Assembly: GCA_001643675.2 (NCBI GenBank)
Contig: LSRY02000034.1
Span: 992,001-1,056,000, forward strand
Source of the DNA: Monocercomonoides exilis
Lineage: Eukaryota > Preaxostyla > Oxymonadida > Polymastigidae
Direction: 5' to 3'
DNA length: 64,000 nt
A model generated the notes under the pieces. It ran no database searches, was not told the origin of the DNA, and saw only the letters and a list, made by a program, of their open reading frames with translations. This document shows, piece after piece, positions 21,214 through 33,586 of this stretch. Made by a program: the position numbers and the translations under genes. The first letter of the stretch is position 1, and every line of letters begins with the position of its first letter.

Positions 21214-21840
21214 TCATTTTTTTTGGTTAATTGTGAGATGTATTTCATTGTCCTCATTTGACGAATCATCTTCGGGATGCATTGGCTGTTGAGAAGCTTC
21301 TCCTTGTTTATCTCGCTCTGATATAAGTTTTGAAAGTCCTTTCGCTTTTTCAATTCTTGCTTTCCTTGCCTTTCTCCTTGCAGCTCTTTTTTCCTGATCG
21401 AGTTTTCACAATTAATAAAAAGCAAAAAAACAAAACGTAAAATACCCTCTTTTCTTCGAGATCTTTTTTTATTGCATCTTTCTTTTGTTGCCACTCTTCA
21501 TCAAGTTTTTCCTTTTGAATTTAAAACAAAATTCAGATATCTTATATAACATCAAAATTCAAACTTTCTTTGCTTCTATTTCCATCTGCTTCAATCTAAA
21601 CATTTCCTTTCTTCTGAGATGGCGATAAATATGAAACTGTTCAGAACCTGCACCAGCTGACGAGCCTGGGACCCAATTAAGAAATTCAGGAGCATCACTT
21701 CCAAGAACCTGTGATGGTCTTGTTTTTGATGGGTTAAATTTATTTACTGGTTCATCGTCGTCATCGTAATCATCCGCACCATCATCATTTTCCTCTTCTT
21801 CAAGTTCTTTGTTGTAATTTGTCAAAATGGAAATATCCAT
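21214..21840 (-). CDS. PRKRIP1: PRKRIP1 homologue (DUF1168 family, spliceosome-associated)
   Basis: Exons 21840..21565, 21511..21446 and 21393..21214; introns of 53 bp (gtttga..aag) and 52 bp (gtattt..cag), both phase 0. The product has 173 residues against 184 in human. The diagnostic stretch GSSAGAGSEQFHIYRHLRRK at about residues 59-78 matches the family core (GSSAGAGSGEFHVYRHLRR in human), followed by a long basic helix (KEKLDEEWQQKKDAIKKDL, then EKRAARRKARKARIEKAK). Human PRKRIP1 is a component of catalytic-step spliceosomes and binds double-stranded RNA. The N-terminus is acidic (EEEENDDGADDYDDDD). It is transcribed away from RPC2 with 166 bp between start codons, so the two probably share a promoter region. 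Confidence 0.9.
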
Positions 21841-22006
21841 GTTATTATTGTGGGTGTAAGTTCAAAAATAATATGAAAAATCATTGAGATATTTATTTGT
21901 TATCGACTCAGTTGTTTTGTTCAAAAGGAATTTCACAATTTTTTTCATAACATCTTTCCATTATTTTCTTTCATTTCATTTTTTATTTGTTTTTGCTTAT
22001 CGGTTC

Positions 22007-25000
22007 ATGTCCGTAAGACATAAAACTGATGAGGAAATTCTAGATGAGAAATGGAGAATGCTGCCTTACTTCTTGAAAATGAGAGGGTTGCTGAAGAATC
22101 ACATCGATTCATTCAATCATTTTTTAGATGTGGAGATAAAACAAATTATTGAAGCAAATAAAATTGTACGATGTGAAGACGATCCTTCATTTTGGCTCGA
22201 GTTTGCATTTTATAAAAACACATCACTTCTTAATTTCGTATTTTTCGTTTAACATAATTGTTTTCGTGCTAATTTCTTAATTCTAAAAATGCAGATATTT
22301 AGATGTTCATATTGGGAAACCTGCAATTAGTGAGGATCTTGTTCTTTCGGCAACAACACCACAGATGTGCCGTCTTCGTGACTTGACATATTCTGCTCCT
22401 GTTTATGTTGATGTTCGATATACAAAAGAAAAAACAACGATTGTCACTGCACATAAAAAACTTCTTTGCCATGTTCCAATTATGCTTCGAAGTAATTACT
22501 GTGTTCTTAATGGAAAAACTGAAGCGGAACTTGCACGACTTGGAGAATGCCCTTTGGATCCTGGAGGGTATTTTATTGTTAAAGGAACAGAAAAAGTTAT
22601 TCTTATTCAAGAACAACTTTCAAAAAACAGAGTCATCATTGATGAAAGCTCAAAAAGCGAAATATTTGGTACTGTGACGAGTTCAACAGCCGAAAGAAAA
22701 TCTCGAACAGATATCCTCACAAAGAAAGGAAAATACTATCTTCATCATTCTACTCTTTCTGAGGATATTCCAATTGGAATAGCACTGCGTGCAATGGGCG
22801 TAGAGAGCGATAGCGACATTGTGGCGATGGTCGGGTGCGAGCCAGTGTTTCGTGCAGGCATGACGGCTTCAATGGAAGAGGCTGCGCTTTTGTCACTTCG
22901 CACGCAAAAGCAGGCATTGGAATGGATAGGAAACAGGATTAAGCTCCAGCGGACATCTTCATTTCGAACGCGGGCGGACGAAGCAATGGAGTTACTGTCG
23001 TCTGTAGTCTTTCCTCACATCGCTTCACCACACTTCAACTTCAGAAATAAAGCTATCTTTGTCGCATCCATTGTGCGGAAGATTATCATCGCCTCGCACG
23101 ACAAGTCTGCCCTGGACGACAAAGATTACTACGGAAACAAGCGTCTGGAGCTGGCTGGGCAGCTTCTGTCGCTTCTGTTTGAAGATCGGTTCAAGTTTTT
23201 CAACGACGAGCTGAAGCGGGCCGTCGAGCAGAACTCAAAGAGAAGGTCTCGCGCGTACGAGTTCGACATCACAAAGTCCTTCCGCCCAGATCTGATCACA
23301 GGCGGCTTTGTGCTCGCGATTTCGACTGGGAACTGGACGCTGCGGCGTTTCCATATGGACCGGCAGGGCGTAACGCAGCCACTGGCTCGTTTGTCGTTCA
23401 TCAGCACGTACGGAATGATGACGCGTCTGTCTTCGCAGTTCGAGAAGTCGAGGAAAGTGTCTGGGCCTCGTTCACTGCAGCCCTCGCAGTTTGGGATGAT
23501 CTGCCCGTCAGACACGCCCGAAGGAGAAAGCTGTGGGCTGGTGAAGAACTTTGCGCTTCTGACGCACGTCACCACAGACGACGAGATGGGACCAATTGTG
23601 GAGGTGTGCTATTCACTGGGTGTGGAAGCTCTGGAGATGCTGCCGTCGTTTGAGCTGCACAGATACACGCACGTTGTGTTCAATGGTGTGGATATTGGCG
23701 TTCATCGCAATCCAAGGCAGCTTGTGAGGCAGTTGCGGCTTCTTCGAAGACAGGGCAAAATTGGCGAGTTTGTGTCTATTGTGCTTGAAAAAACGAAGAT
23801 CAAGAACGAAGTGACAATTGCGTCGGATAGCGGGCGTGTGTGCCGGCCGCTGATTATTGTGGAGAAAGGAAAAAGTGTGCTGACTGCTAAGCATATGAGA
23901 GAACTGTACTGTGGTGTGCGGACGTTTGCCGACTGTCTGCGGGAAGGGCTTTTGGAGTATGTGGATGTGAATGAAGAGAACGATTGCATGATTGCCCTGT
24001 CGCCGAAGGACATTACACCCGAGACGACACACCTCGAAGTGGACTGCATGTCAATTCTGGGTGTTGTGGCTGGACTGATCCCGTTTCCGCACCACAACCA
24101 GTCCCCACGTAACACCTACCAGTGCGCTATGGGGAAGCAGGCAATGGGCAGCATCGCCTTCAACCAGCACAAAAGAATAGACACGCTTTTCTATTCGCTT
24201 GTGTCCCCACAGCGTCCACTGACCAAGACAAGGGTGATTGACATGATTGGATACAACCAGCTGCCAGCTGGAATGAATGCAGTTGTGGGAGTTGTGAGGT
24301 TTGTTGTGATGACTTCTCCAAATGATAAGAATTGCGTCTTATCAATAATTATATTTTTAAAATCGATTTTTTCTAATTTTTTTATTTTTTTTTTTGTTTT
24401 ATTTTTTTATGTTTTAATTATTTTTTTAACCAATTTCCTCTTTTTTTTTTAATGATATTTATCTTTTATTTTATCAAGTTATTCTGGATACGATATTGAA
24501 GATGCCATCATCCTCAACAAATCCTCTCTTGACCGGGGCTTTGCGCGCTGTGTCGTTTCCCGAAAGGCCAGCACCACCATCCGTATTTATCCGAACCAGG
24601 TGTCTGACAGAATTGTCGCCCCTCTCCCGCAAACCACCCCGCCCAGCTCTTCCCGCTTTGCCCGCCACGACCGCTATGCAGCACTCGACCGCGATGGCAT
24701 TGCTGGGCCGGGGGAGAAGCTGGAGCCGGAAGACATCTGGTGCAACAAGTGGGTTCCGCTGAACACAACGCAACCAGTTGCAGATGTGCGCTCGCTAACG
24801 GCCGAGCACTTCACGACAGCGCCGGAGAAATACAGAGGAGCAATGAATGCAGTTGTGGACCAGGTGCTGATATCGTCGAGTGCTGACTCGCCCATCCTGA
24901 TTAAAGCGCTGATGCGGCAGGTGAGGCGACCAGAGGTGGGCGACAAGTTCTCATCGAGACATGGGCAGAAGGGAGTGTGTGGATTGATTGTGGAGCAGCA

Positions 25001-25466
25001 GGACATGCCGTTTACTGATCAGGTGTGTGTGTATGTGTGTGTGTATGTATGTGCGTGTGTGTGAAAGGTTGATTGAATTGTGATGAATGAGAATTTCGAT
25101 TCATTATTAATGCATAGATATTATTTTATAATGAAGATATTTATCATCTTCAAATAAACTTCTAATATGACTGTATTTAATTAATCATTGTTTATTCACC
25201 ACAATTTTTTTTTTATTCCTTCTTCTTTTCTTTCTGCAGGGTATATGCCCAGATCTGATTATGAATCCGCATGGGTACCCTTCGCGTATGACTGTGGCGA
25301 AGCTGAAGGAGCTTGTGACTGGAAAGGCGGCTGTGATGGAAGGGAGATTCAGAGACGCCACTGCATTCAAAGGAGATCCTGTTGAGGAAGTGTGCAAGTC
25401 GCTTGTGAAGCACGGGTTTAATTACGGGGGGAAGGACTTCTTGTACTCGGGTGTGCTTGATGATTC

Positions 25467-25499
<33 letters not shown>

Positions 25500-26358
25500 G
25501 TGAGAGAGAGAGAAATAGTGAGAGAGAGAGAAATAGTGAGAGAGAGAGAGAGAGATAGATAGATAGAGAGAGAGAGGGAGAATAAAAATATGTTTCAAAA
25601 AATGGAAGGGTGTTGATTATTTTGTCATTGCTTCTGAGTAATCAGTATTGAGTGATTAGGGGAATGGAAAATATTCATTGTTAATTCTTCTTCTTCTTCT
25701 TATGCACTTATATTTCCTGAAATTCTGTTTCATTCAATAAATAAATTTCTAATTTAATAAACATTTTTTTTATTCATTTTCTGCAGGGATCACTGGCCAG
25801 CCGCTGAGTGCGTATATCTTCTTTGGGCCACTGTTCTACCAGAAGCTGAAGCACATGGTCTTGGACAAGATGCATGCGCGTTCTCGGGGGCCGAGGGCGA
25901 TGATGACGCGGCAGCCGACTGAAGGGCGGAGCAGAGACGGAGGCCTGCGGCTGGGCGAGATGGAGCGTGATTGTCTTGTCGGTTATGGCGCTGCTCTGCT
26001 GATGATGGAGAGGCTGATGCTTTCGTCTGATGTGTTCCATGTGAGCGTGTGTAATGTATGCAATTTTCTTCTTCTTCTTCTTTTTTTTCTGATTATTGTT
26101 GGATTTATTATTTGTTCATGTGTTTTATTAATAACTTTATTATTTATTTTTTTCAATATTAATTAATTTATTTATTTATTCCCTTTCCATTTTGTTTCTT
26201 AGCGTTGTGGTCTTATCGGTTATAAAGATTGGTGCCAGCACTGCCGCTCAACGCAAAACGTCTTCACAATTCGCATTCCATATGCTTGCAAACTGCTTTT
26301 CCAGGAGCTTCAGTCAATGAATGTTGTGCCTCGTTTAAGCATTGTGGATGAAATGTAG
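22007..26358 (+). CDS. POLR3B: DNA-directed RNA polymerase III second-largest subunit (RPC2)
   Basis: Six exons: 22007..22200, 22295..24298, 24479..25022, 25240..25450, 25787..26055, 26203..26358, coding 1125 residues (human 1133). Splice donors are gtttgc, gtttgt, gtgtgt, gtgtgc and gtatgc. Conserved runs include [127 protein letters not shown] and [20 protein letters not shown]. The C-terminal zinc site [16 protein letters not shown] is split by the last intron. RPC2-type rather than RPB2 from the N-terminal and clamp sequences. It makes the catalytic cleft of Pol III (tRNA, 5S, U6 synthesis). GC content is clearly higher than in flanks. Intron 4 (336 bp) contains a GA microsatellite. Confidence 0.96.
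25468..25576. repeat. (GA)n microsatellite in RPC2 intron 4
   Basis: GA dinucleotides with three AAATAGT interruptions and a short GATA run, starting 17 bp after the 5' splice site. A run of TG/TATG also lies just inside intron 3 (25023-25060). Such tracts would be length-variable but should not affect coding. Confidence 0.9.
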
Positions 26359-27177
26359 GAAAATTTACAGAAAAGGAATGGAAATACAAAAATTGCTTTT
26401 ACAGCAGCTCTGGTTTTAATGTTTTTTTTTGTGATTTTGGAGTCACCTTCCTAAAAAGTTACATTTTGAAATGTGTGTATTGGTTATTGTTTCATTTCAC
26501 AAAAGGCTTCAATGTTTGATGTTCAGAAACGTTTTAGTGTGGAGTTCTTTGTTTCACATGCTGCCTTTTGCACTTCATTTTAGAATTATCAATGAATATG
26601 CTTTTCTACAATTTTATAATGGATTGGTTATTGATGATTTGATTGAGATAAATATTCTTGGATATTTCTTTTCTTTTCTTTTCTTTTCTTTTTTTGGAAA
26701 ATTATCATGTGTTCCATTCTTGATGAAAATAAATGATCGTTATCAATATTGTGATTCTCCTGATAAAAAAAGATTGAAGTTAAAAACTTATTTGATGTCT
26801 TTTCTGCGATATCATTTCATTTTATCCTTATATTGTTAAGTGGGGAGATTGAGACCTGTAAAAATAAATGATTTTTAATCTTCTTATTTATTGAGAATGA
26901 AGAATACAAATGTGCATAATGATGGGTTGGTGCACAATAAATAAATGTGCTCTTTGTATTTATTTTTCGGGAAAAAAAGCATTATTAGGTTTTTCTCGTT
27001 TCTTTAATGTGTTTGTTTCTATAATGTGTTGCAATGATGTATTTTGAATTTCCTTTTTTTCAAAAATTTGCAAGACTGAATAAAGGCTATCTCCAAACAA
27101 CTAAGTTGTATTGCGTAATGTGGATAACCGATTAATATTTGTTGAAAATCCAAAAAAAAAAAAAAAAAAAAAAAAAA

Positions 27178-27214
<37 letters not shown>

Positions 27215-28366
27215 CAAATATTTTGATTTCTGAATGACTAAAAGAAAGTTATTTCTTTTCAACTCTGTCGTTTATTATTTTTTTCTCTTTTCATGATCAT
27301 TTTGAATGACAACAAATCAAAAAAAAGGAAAAGGAAAGATTGAAAAGGAAAAATGGACACAAAAGCCAAATCAGAGACAAACAGCTCATGACACAAATGC
27401 ACAAACAGCTGTATTCATCGATTGTTGAAGTATACATCACAAAGAATGTCATCAAGATGGAGCAAAGTTATCTTATGCAAATATAAATTGCTATTTGAAT
27501 TGGAATTGAAATCAGAAAGATGAGGGATTGACATGACGTTTGAGCAGCAGAATTTTTTTTTCCCCTATGCCTCAACGTTTGGCAGATATCGTTGAAGATG
27601 AATGGAGAGCATTCACTCTTTCCAATTGCAGATTGCAACAACACGAAAGAATCCCCCCAAAAAATAACGTACGAAATGGTTGTTTCCCTCCTCATTCCAA
27701 AGAAACTGAAATTTGATTGGACAACTTTCTTTCCTCCAAAACACCATTCTCCCTTTCATATGAAGATAAAAAAACTGGATGATGTAATTCTTTAGTGTCT
27801 AATGGAAAAGTTGTCTTCCTCATTCTTCTCCAAATCTCATTTCAACAGAAATAAAAATGGCCTTGGATGTTCAAATCTTTGAATAACATCAGAAAATATG
27901 AAAATATTTCTTTTGATATTTCACTCTCAATGAAATGAAAATTTTCCATCATTTCCGTTGGAGCTGGATTTCATTCCTTTTCTTCATGACACAAGATAAT
28001 TTTTCTATTGAATCATTCAGGCTTGATCCTCTGAAAACAACAAGGACGTTCTCCATATTCAAGAACTGTTCTTTTCTTTTCTTTTGTTCAGACAATTTGT
28101 GCCGTTTTTCTGAATTTCATTTCTTTTCATCTTTCATAACCCTATGATCCATTGACAAATGAGCTCAAAATGCAACTATTCACAAAATATGTCAAATCTT
28201 CATGAATCATCTGTTTTTGGCTTTTAACTCATTCTTCTTTGCTAAAAAACAAAAAACATCTTCACTTCACTCATTCCGTCTGCAAGATTTCTTTTTCTCT
28301 TTTCTTGAGTGTTTGCAATTGATTCTATTCGATAAAAAGATGTGATTCAAAAAGTTAATGATTTTT

Positions 28367-28402
<36 letters not shown>

Positions 28403-28411
28403 ATATTCTTT
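26359..28411. other. Spacer between RPC2 and family copy 3
   Basis: A frame at 26471-26839 (+) is open for 122 codons but Phe/Leu-rich with an internal (TTTTC)n run, and has no conserved feature. 27153-27215 is an A-run followed by (GA)n. Frames at 27592-27795 and 27935-28147 are open but unsupported. A pure A-run lies at about 28369-28401, just before the shared upstream block. Confidence 0.4.
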
Positions 28412-28482
28412 AAATAAACTTTAGGTTATGATCAAAAAGCCCAAAATATTTCCATTTCTGGATCTATACAGCCAATCCTTGC
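28412..28482 (+). promoter_or_regulatory. Upstream block shared with family copy 2
   Basis: ATAAACTTTAGGTTATGATC at its start, then TTTCTGGATCTATACAGCCA and ATCCTTGC. The counterpart at 7008-7076 has the same motifs in the same order. Starts 240 bp before the copy 3 ATG. Inferred promoter or 5' leader element. Confidence 0.4.
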
Positions 28483-28651
28483 GGTTTCTTTGCACTCTTT
28501 TTTGCAATTCTTTTTATATAACAAAAACAAAAAAATTTGTATTGCTATATCTTTCGTTTTGCGAGATAATCAACGATGTTTGCTTTTATCTTTTATTTTG
28601 TTTCTTGTCAAATCTTGCCTTTCTTTTTGAATATTTTTTGGAACAAACAGA

Positions 28652-30095
28652 ATGAGTTTGTTTGATGATGATAATTCTGAAGAAGAAATACTCACTACGG
28701 ACAGAACCGAGCAGTATTCAAGTTTGCAATTTTTTAGGATTGAACAATTTTGATCAAAATTTGTCTTTTTTTTTTATTCCCTTTGCAGAATTATTTCGTA
28801 AACTTAAGCATTGCAGTGAAGATGAACAAAGAAAGAAAATCGGAGAAACGAATGAAATTGTTGATGGAATGAATGAAGAAGAACATAAGTCTGTTTTCAC
28901 AACAAGAATGTTCAAAGAAATTCATAAAATGATTGAAGAAAAGAAAATTGCAATGGAAAATGCCACTTTCCTATTGAAGCACGTTGGGCATTGCAACATC
29001 CGAAAAGGTATACTTATTGACGACTTTAAAGAATCTTCGTTGACAGAAAGATTTGATGAGATGATAATTGATGAAAATGAGAAGGAAAAAGATGAAAAAG
29101 ATGAAAGGCTTCTGATTGATCTTTGTGAATGCTATCTAACTCTTGGTAATAACTTCTCATATGAATTACATTCAATTTGCATCCCCTGTCTTCTCAATGC
29201 TGCATCAAACAAAGAAGAAAACGAGGAAACCCAAAATGAAACTGAAATGGCATTGCTTGCATTGAGCAAAGCTGTGTGTTGTGTTTGAGCATTTCTATTT
29301 CCTTTTTGATGACGCTGTTATTTTCAAATTTCAAATAAGTCTTTAAAGGAAGAACAGTATTTGAAAGAAATTTTAGAAATCATCGAGTATCATCGGGAGC
29401 ATGGAAATTTGACACGGCTTGCCTATCAATCTGCTTGGCAGTTTTTTGTTCACAGGTTTTTCAGATATGAAGACTTGGAAATAGTTATTGTAAATGAACT
29501 GAATTTTGCAAGAGAAGCAGTATGAGAACTGGAAGATCTGTCAAAAAGTGTGGACTGGAAGAGAAAAGAGGAAGAAAATGGAAGAATGGAAGTGTTTATA
29601 ATAAGGAGATGGCTCTTTGTAATTGATCATTACTTTTCCTTCTGCAAAATGTGGAACGAAGGATTTGATGGGCTTATTAGCAGCACTGTTGATGTGTTAC
29701 GAACAGCAAAGAACAATTGCAGAGAAATTTTTGAGGAATATATCTATTCCATAAGCGATGCAGCAGAAATTAGAAATGTGAAAATAGATGACTTGTTGAA
29801 AAGTGGAGCTATTGATCTCTATTTGGAGGAAACGAATCGACAAACTTTGGATGATGAAAATATGCCTTATTGCTTGTATTTCTTTTTGAGCATTTCAGAA
29901 AGATTGAAAGAAAAGGAGGATGATGAAACGGATGAAACAAAACGAAAAGAGTTGAAAAGAAAGATATTTGAAAAGATGGAGGAAGAAGGATGCGAAGATA
30001 TCATAGCTCGCTTTCATAAAATGTTTTATTATCTCAACAGAAAATATAATTACAAATTTTCAATAAATATATCTGATTATTTTGTGAATGTTTAA
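28652..30095 (+). pseudogene. Charged helical family, copy 3 (one nonsense codon)
   Basis: Exons 28652..28721 (exactly 70 nt), 28789..29282 and 29349..30095; donors gtttgc and gtttga. The leader (MSLFDDDNSEEEILTTDRTE) is unlike other copies, then KLFRKLKHCSEDEQ begins the conserved part. Exon 2 has MIEEKKIAMENATFLLKHVG and LLIDLCECYLTLG. Exon 3 has LTRLAYQSAWQFF and the tail INISDYFVNV. The reading frame is unbroken except for TGA at 29523-29525, where other copies have Arg (EAARELEEL): a single CGA to TGA transition would explain it. Either a very young pseudogene or a truncated-product allele. A second product starting downstream is possible but unsupported. Confidence 0.75.
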
Positions 30096-30977
30096 TCATA
30101 TTCTTTTCAGCAAAAATTGAGATTCCAATAAAACATCTTTTTCATTTTTATTCATTTCACAAAATGACAAAAAAAATTTATTGAATAGTTATTAATTATG
30201 TTTTTGTTTCTTTTTCAAAATTGCTAAATTTTTGAATTTCTTTTCAATGAAATGAAATTTCTGGTGAAGAATTCAGGAGTGTGAAGAAACAAATGTTTGC
30301 TGAAGAAACCAGTCGAAAATATTGAAGGTTCAGAATAAAGAAGCAATAAAATTGATGAAGGAAAAGAAGAATAAAAATCTTATTCAAAAACAGCTTGGCT
30401 GAAGAAGGACATCTTCATTGAATTCTCTTTTTCTTTTGCTCAGAAATCTTCATTAGAAGGTCCTCCAATTTTGTTTCATTGCCCTTCACTTCCATTCCAT
30501 CCATCATCTGAAAGTGACTCAATCCCAATTCATCTGAGTTGTGTGTTGTCTTCTTTGTCGAAACGAATGAAGAAGAAGAAGAAGAAGAAGAAGAAAAGGA
30601 AGATCACAATTGTTGAAATGAAGGCAGATGCTGTGTGAATGTTTGAATGAGTAAGGGAGAGTGTGTGAATGAAGTCGAAGTTAAAGTGGAAGATGAAAAT
30701 GAGAAGAATGAATGAAATGAATGAAGAACACACAATTGAAGTTGAATATTCTTCGTGTTCAACAGAAAATAATGAATAAAAACGAAATCTCTTTTCTTCT
30801 CTTCTCTATTTTCTCCTTTTTTTTTCATTAGCCTTTTCGTCTGCTCATTTACTGTCGCCCTTCTTCTTCTTTCTTCTTCCTTTCTGAGGCAACGATGAAA
30901 TAAATGGAAATGTGTTAAGCATTCGCTTCACAGACTCAAAAGATAACCTGATGAGTATTTTGACAGCCACAAAAATC
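30096..30977. other. Spacer between convergent family copies 3 and 4
   Basis: AT-rich with a (GAA)n run at about 30571-30595. No supported gene. Both copies end towards this spacer. Confidence 0.5.
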
Positions 30978-32378
30978 TTAACTTATCTGCCAAACCAGGC
31001 AGAATTTCATGAAAGCAGTCATGATATCTTCGCATCCTTCTTCCTCCATCTTTTCAAATATCTTTCTTTTGATCGCCTTTCTTTTCGCTTCTTCCTTGTC
31101 ATCATCCTTCTTTCCTTTTAATCGCCTTGAAACATTCAAAAAGAAATTCAAGCAGTCAAATGCAACCCCATTATTCAAAGTTGATTGTTTCATTTCTTCA
31201 GAACAAAGATCGATGGCTCCTTCCTTCAACAAGTCTTCAATTTTCACAGTTTTCTTTTCTGCTGATATATATAATAAATGAAGGTAATTAAATTCAATTT
31301 CTTTGTAATTATCTCTTGATGCTTTAAACACCTTAACAAGGCTGCTAATCAGTTGAACAAATTCCTCGTTCCACAATTTGTACGAAAAAATGTAGTTATC
31401 AATTAAATCGAGCCATCTTTTCAAAAGAATCTCTTCTTTCTCTTTTTTTCCTCTTTTTTCTTCATCTTTTTTCTTCCAATTCACACATCTTGTAAGTTCT
31501 TCCAGTTCTCTTGCTGCTTCTCTTGCTAAATGCAGTTCATTCGTAATTACTTCTTCCACATTTTCATACAAAAATCTGTTCATCAAAAACAGCCAAGCAG
31601 ACTGATAGGCAAGCTGAGTGAGGTTACGATGCACTTGATGATGTTGGATTATCTCTTTGATTTCATTGAGGTTAAGTTCTTGTTCAATAAACTAACAAGA
31701 AATAAGAAAATTTACAGCTTCATCAAAAAGGAAATAGAAATGCTCAAACACAACACACAGCTTTGCTCAATGCAAGCAATGCCATTTCAGTTTCATTTTG
31801 GGTTTCCTCGTTTTCTTCTTTGTTTGATGCAGCATTGAGAAGACAGGGGATGCAAATTGAATGTAATTCATATGAGAAGTCATAACCAAGAGTTAGATAG
31901 CATTCGCAAAGATCAATCATAAGCCTTTCATCTTTTTCATCCTTTTTCTTCTCATTTTCATCAATTATCATCTCTCTCATTCTTTTGCTCAATAATGAAT
32001 CACCAAAAGAATATAATGCATTCATTTTCAGCATTTTGCAATATCCAACGTGCTTCAACAACAAGATTGCATTTACCATCAAAAGCTTCTTTTCTTCAAT
32101 CATTTCATCAATATTATCGTACAATTCTTTTGTGAAAACTGATATGAATTCTTCTTCATCCATTTCATCAATCAATCCATTCATCTCCAAAATTTTCTGC
32201 ATTTGTTCATCTTCTCGGCAATTTTCCAGTTCATCGAACAATTCTGCAAAATGCATTCAAAATACAAATATATGTTCAAAACTGTTCAATATTAATATAA
32301 TTGCAAACTCAAAAACTTCGTTGTTGGTGATATATCTTGCAATCCAATTTGAGGCTTATCGCTGGTGCACGCACTCAT
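30978..32378 (-). CDS. Charged helical family, copy 4 (open, altered C-terminus)
   Basis: Exons 32378..32309 (70 nt), 32243..31750 and 31691..30978; introns of 65 bp (gtttgc..gcag) and 58 bp (gtttga..gttag). The product has 425 residues. Leader MSACTSDKPQIGLQDISPTT, then KLFDELENCREDEQ. Exon 2 carries MIEEKKLLMVNAILLLKHVG and a segment (IDLCECYLTLG to ALSKAVCC) nearly identical to copy 3, including the start of intron 2. Exon 3 carries LTQLAYQSAWLFLMNRF and AKRKAIKRKIFEKMEEEGCE. The normal tail ending [LI]SLNxxDYxxN is missing: after DIMTAF the frame runs to FMKFCLVWQIS and stops, probably through a frameshift or divergence. Open otherwise, so treated as a gene. Function unknown. Confidence 0.7.
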
Positions 32379-33586
32379 TCTGCAGGCGGGTGGGAAAATC
32401 GTTTATTTGAGCAGACAGTTTGCAATTAACGAAATAATCAGAAAACAGCAACATGTTTGATGATCTGCAAAATGAAAAGGAAACAAGCGCAATACCTGTT
32501 GCTTTTCTTTGAAAAATTATTGAAATAATAGAATATTCAACAAAGCCTATGATCTTGCCTGTGAAAGCCAGAAAAAGAAAACTTAAGTTTCTTAATGATC
32601 CAACCAACTTTAAATAAAAATGAAGAATTGGATTTTGTTTCGAATTGTTAAATTTTGTTGATTGAGTCAGATTTTTTCTTTTATCGGAGTAGAGAAAACA
32701 AAACACGCAGAAATAGATATTTATGGAAAAAGAATGAAAACAACAGCCAAAATTAAAAAGAAAGACTTTTTCGACAATTTGCACAGTTGAATCAGACTGA
32801 AAACAAGGACAATAAATGTTTGTGTGTTTGATGAATTTCGTTTTATTTTTTTATTTTCTTTTTTTTCAATTTTCAGTTTTCATTCAAGATGACTCATTGG
32901 ATAATTGAATGGAAAAAATAAGACCAAAAATCAAAATGGAATTGTCGATTCAATTGTGAAGTCAGACAAACAGCAAAAGGAAATAGCAAAATGATTTTGA
33001 AGTGAAATGGAAAAAATAATAAAAAAATGAAGCGTTAAACAATGAAAAATAACCAAAAACATAAAGAAGTTCAGTTTATAAACAATGATATAACTCAAAA
33101 CACTCAAAACAAAAAACTCGTGAAAATACGAGCAAGTTTTTGATCTAATAAATAATACAAAAATTACCAGATCTTTTTTCAAAAATTAAAAAAATAAAAA
33201 AATATTCTCAGGAATAGCACATATTTGCATTTTGAAGGTTTCCTGTTATTTATTTTTTTCCAAAAGTGCTCTGGAGAGACAGAAAATTTTTGTTCCGTAA
33301 AAAAAGCGGGATATGATGGGGTCAGTAATTTATCGGGACCTTTATTTTTCCGGTGCCTCAATTTTTAAATAGAAAATTAAAATTCCCACTTTTTATATAT
33401 TTATTAACTTTATCAGTATGTAAGCAAACCCTGAAATTTTGGATAATCACATTTGAATTCGAAGCCTATTTCCAAAGGCGGGGAGATGGGGGATGGTTAG
33501 TCACTTCCACCAAAAAAAATAAATAAATAGGTGGGAAACAAGGTATGCCAAACCATTAAAATTCGTATTAAATGTGAATAAATATT
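32379..33586. other. AT-rich spacer
   Basis: No supported gene or RNA. Frames on the minus strand (32356-32784, 32931-33182) are Phe/Leu-rich and unsupported. Confidence 0.5.

Noticed and set aside
26471-26839. 122-codon plus-strand frame downstream of RPC2
   Set aside because: Phe/Leu-rich, spans a (TTTTC)n run and shows no domain; likely chance in AT-rich DNA.
3871-29525. In-frame TGA codons in copies 1 and 3 as recoding (Sec or reassigned stop)
   Set aside because: They occur at unrelated positions, TGA ends genuine genes here (PRKRIP1, family copies), and no SECIS-like element was seen.
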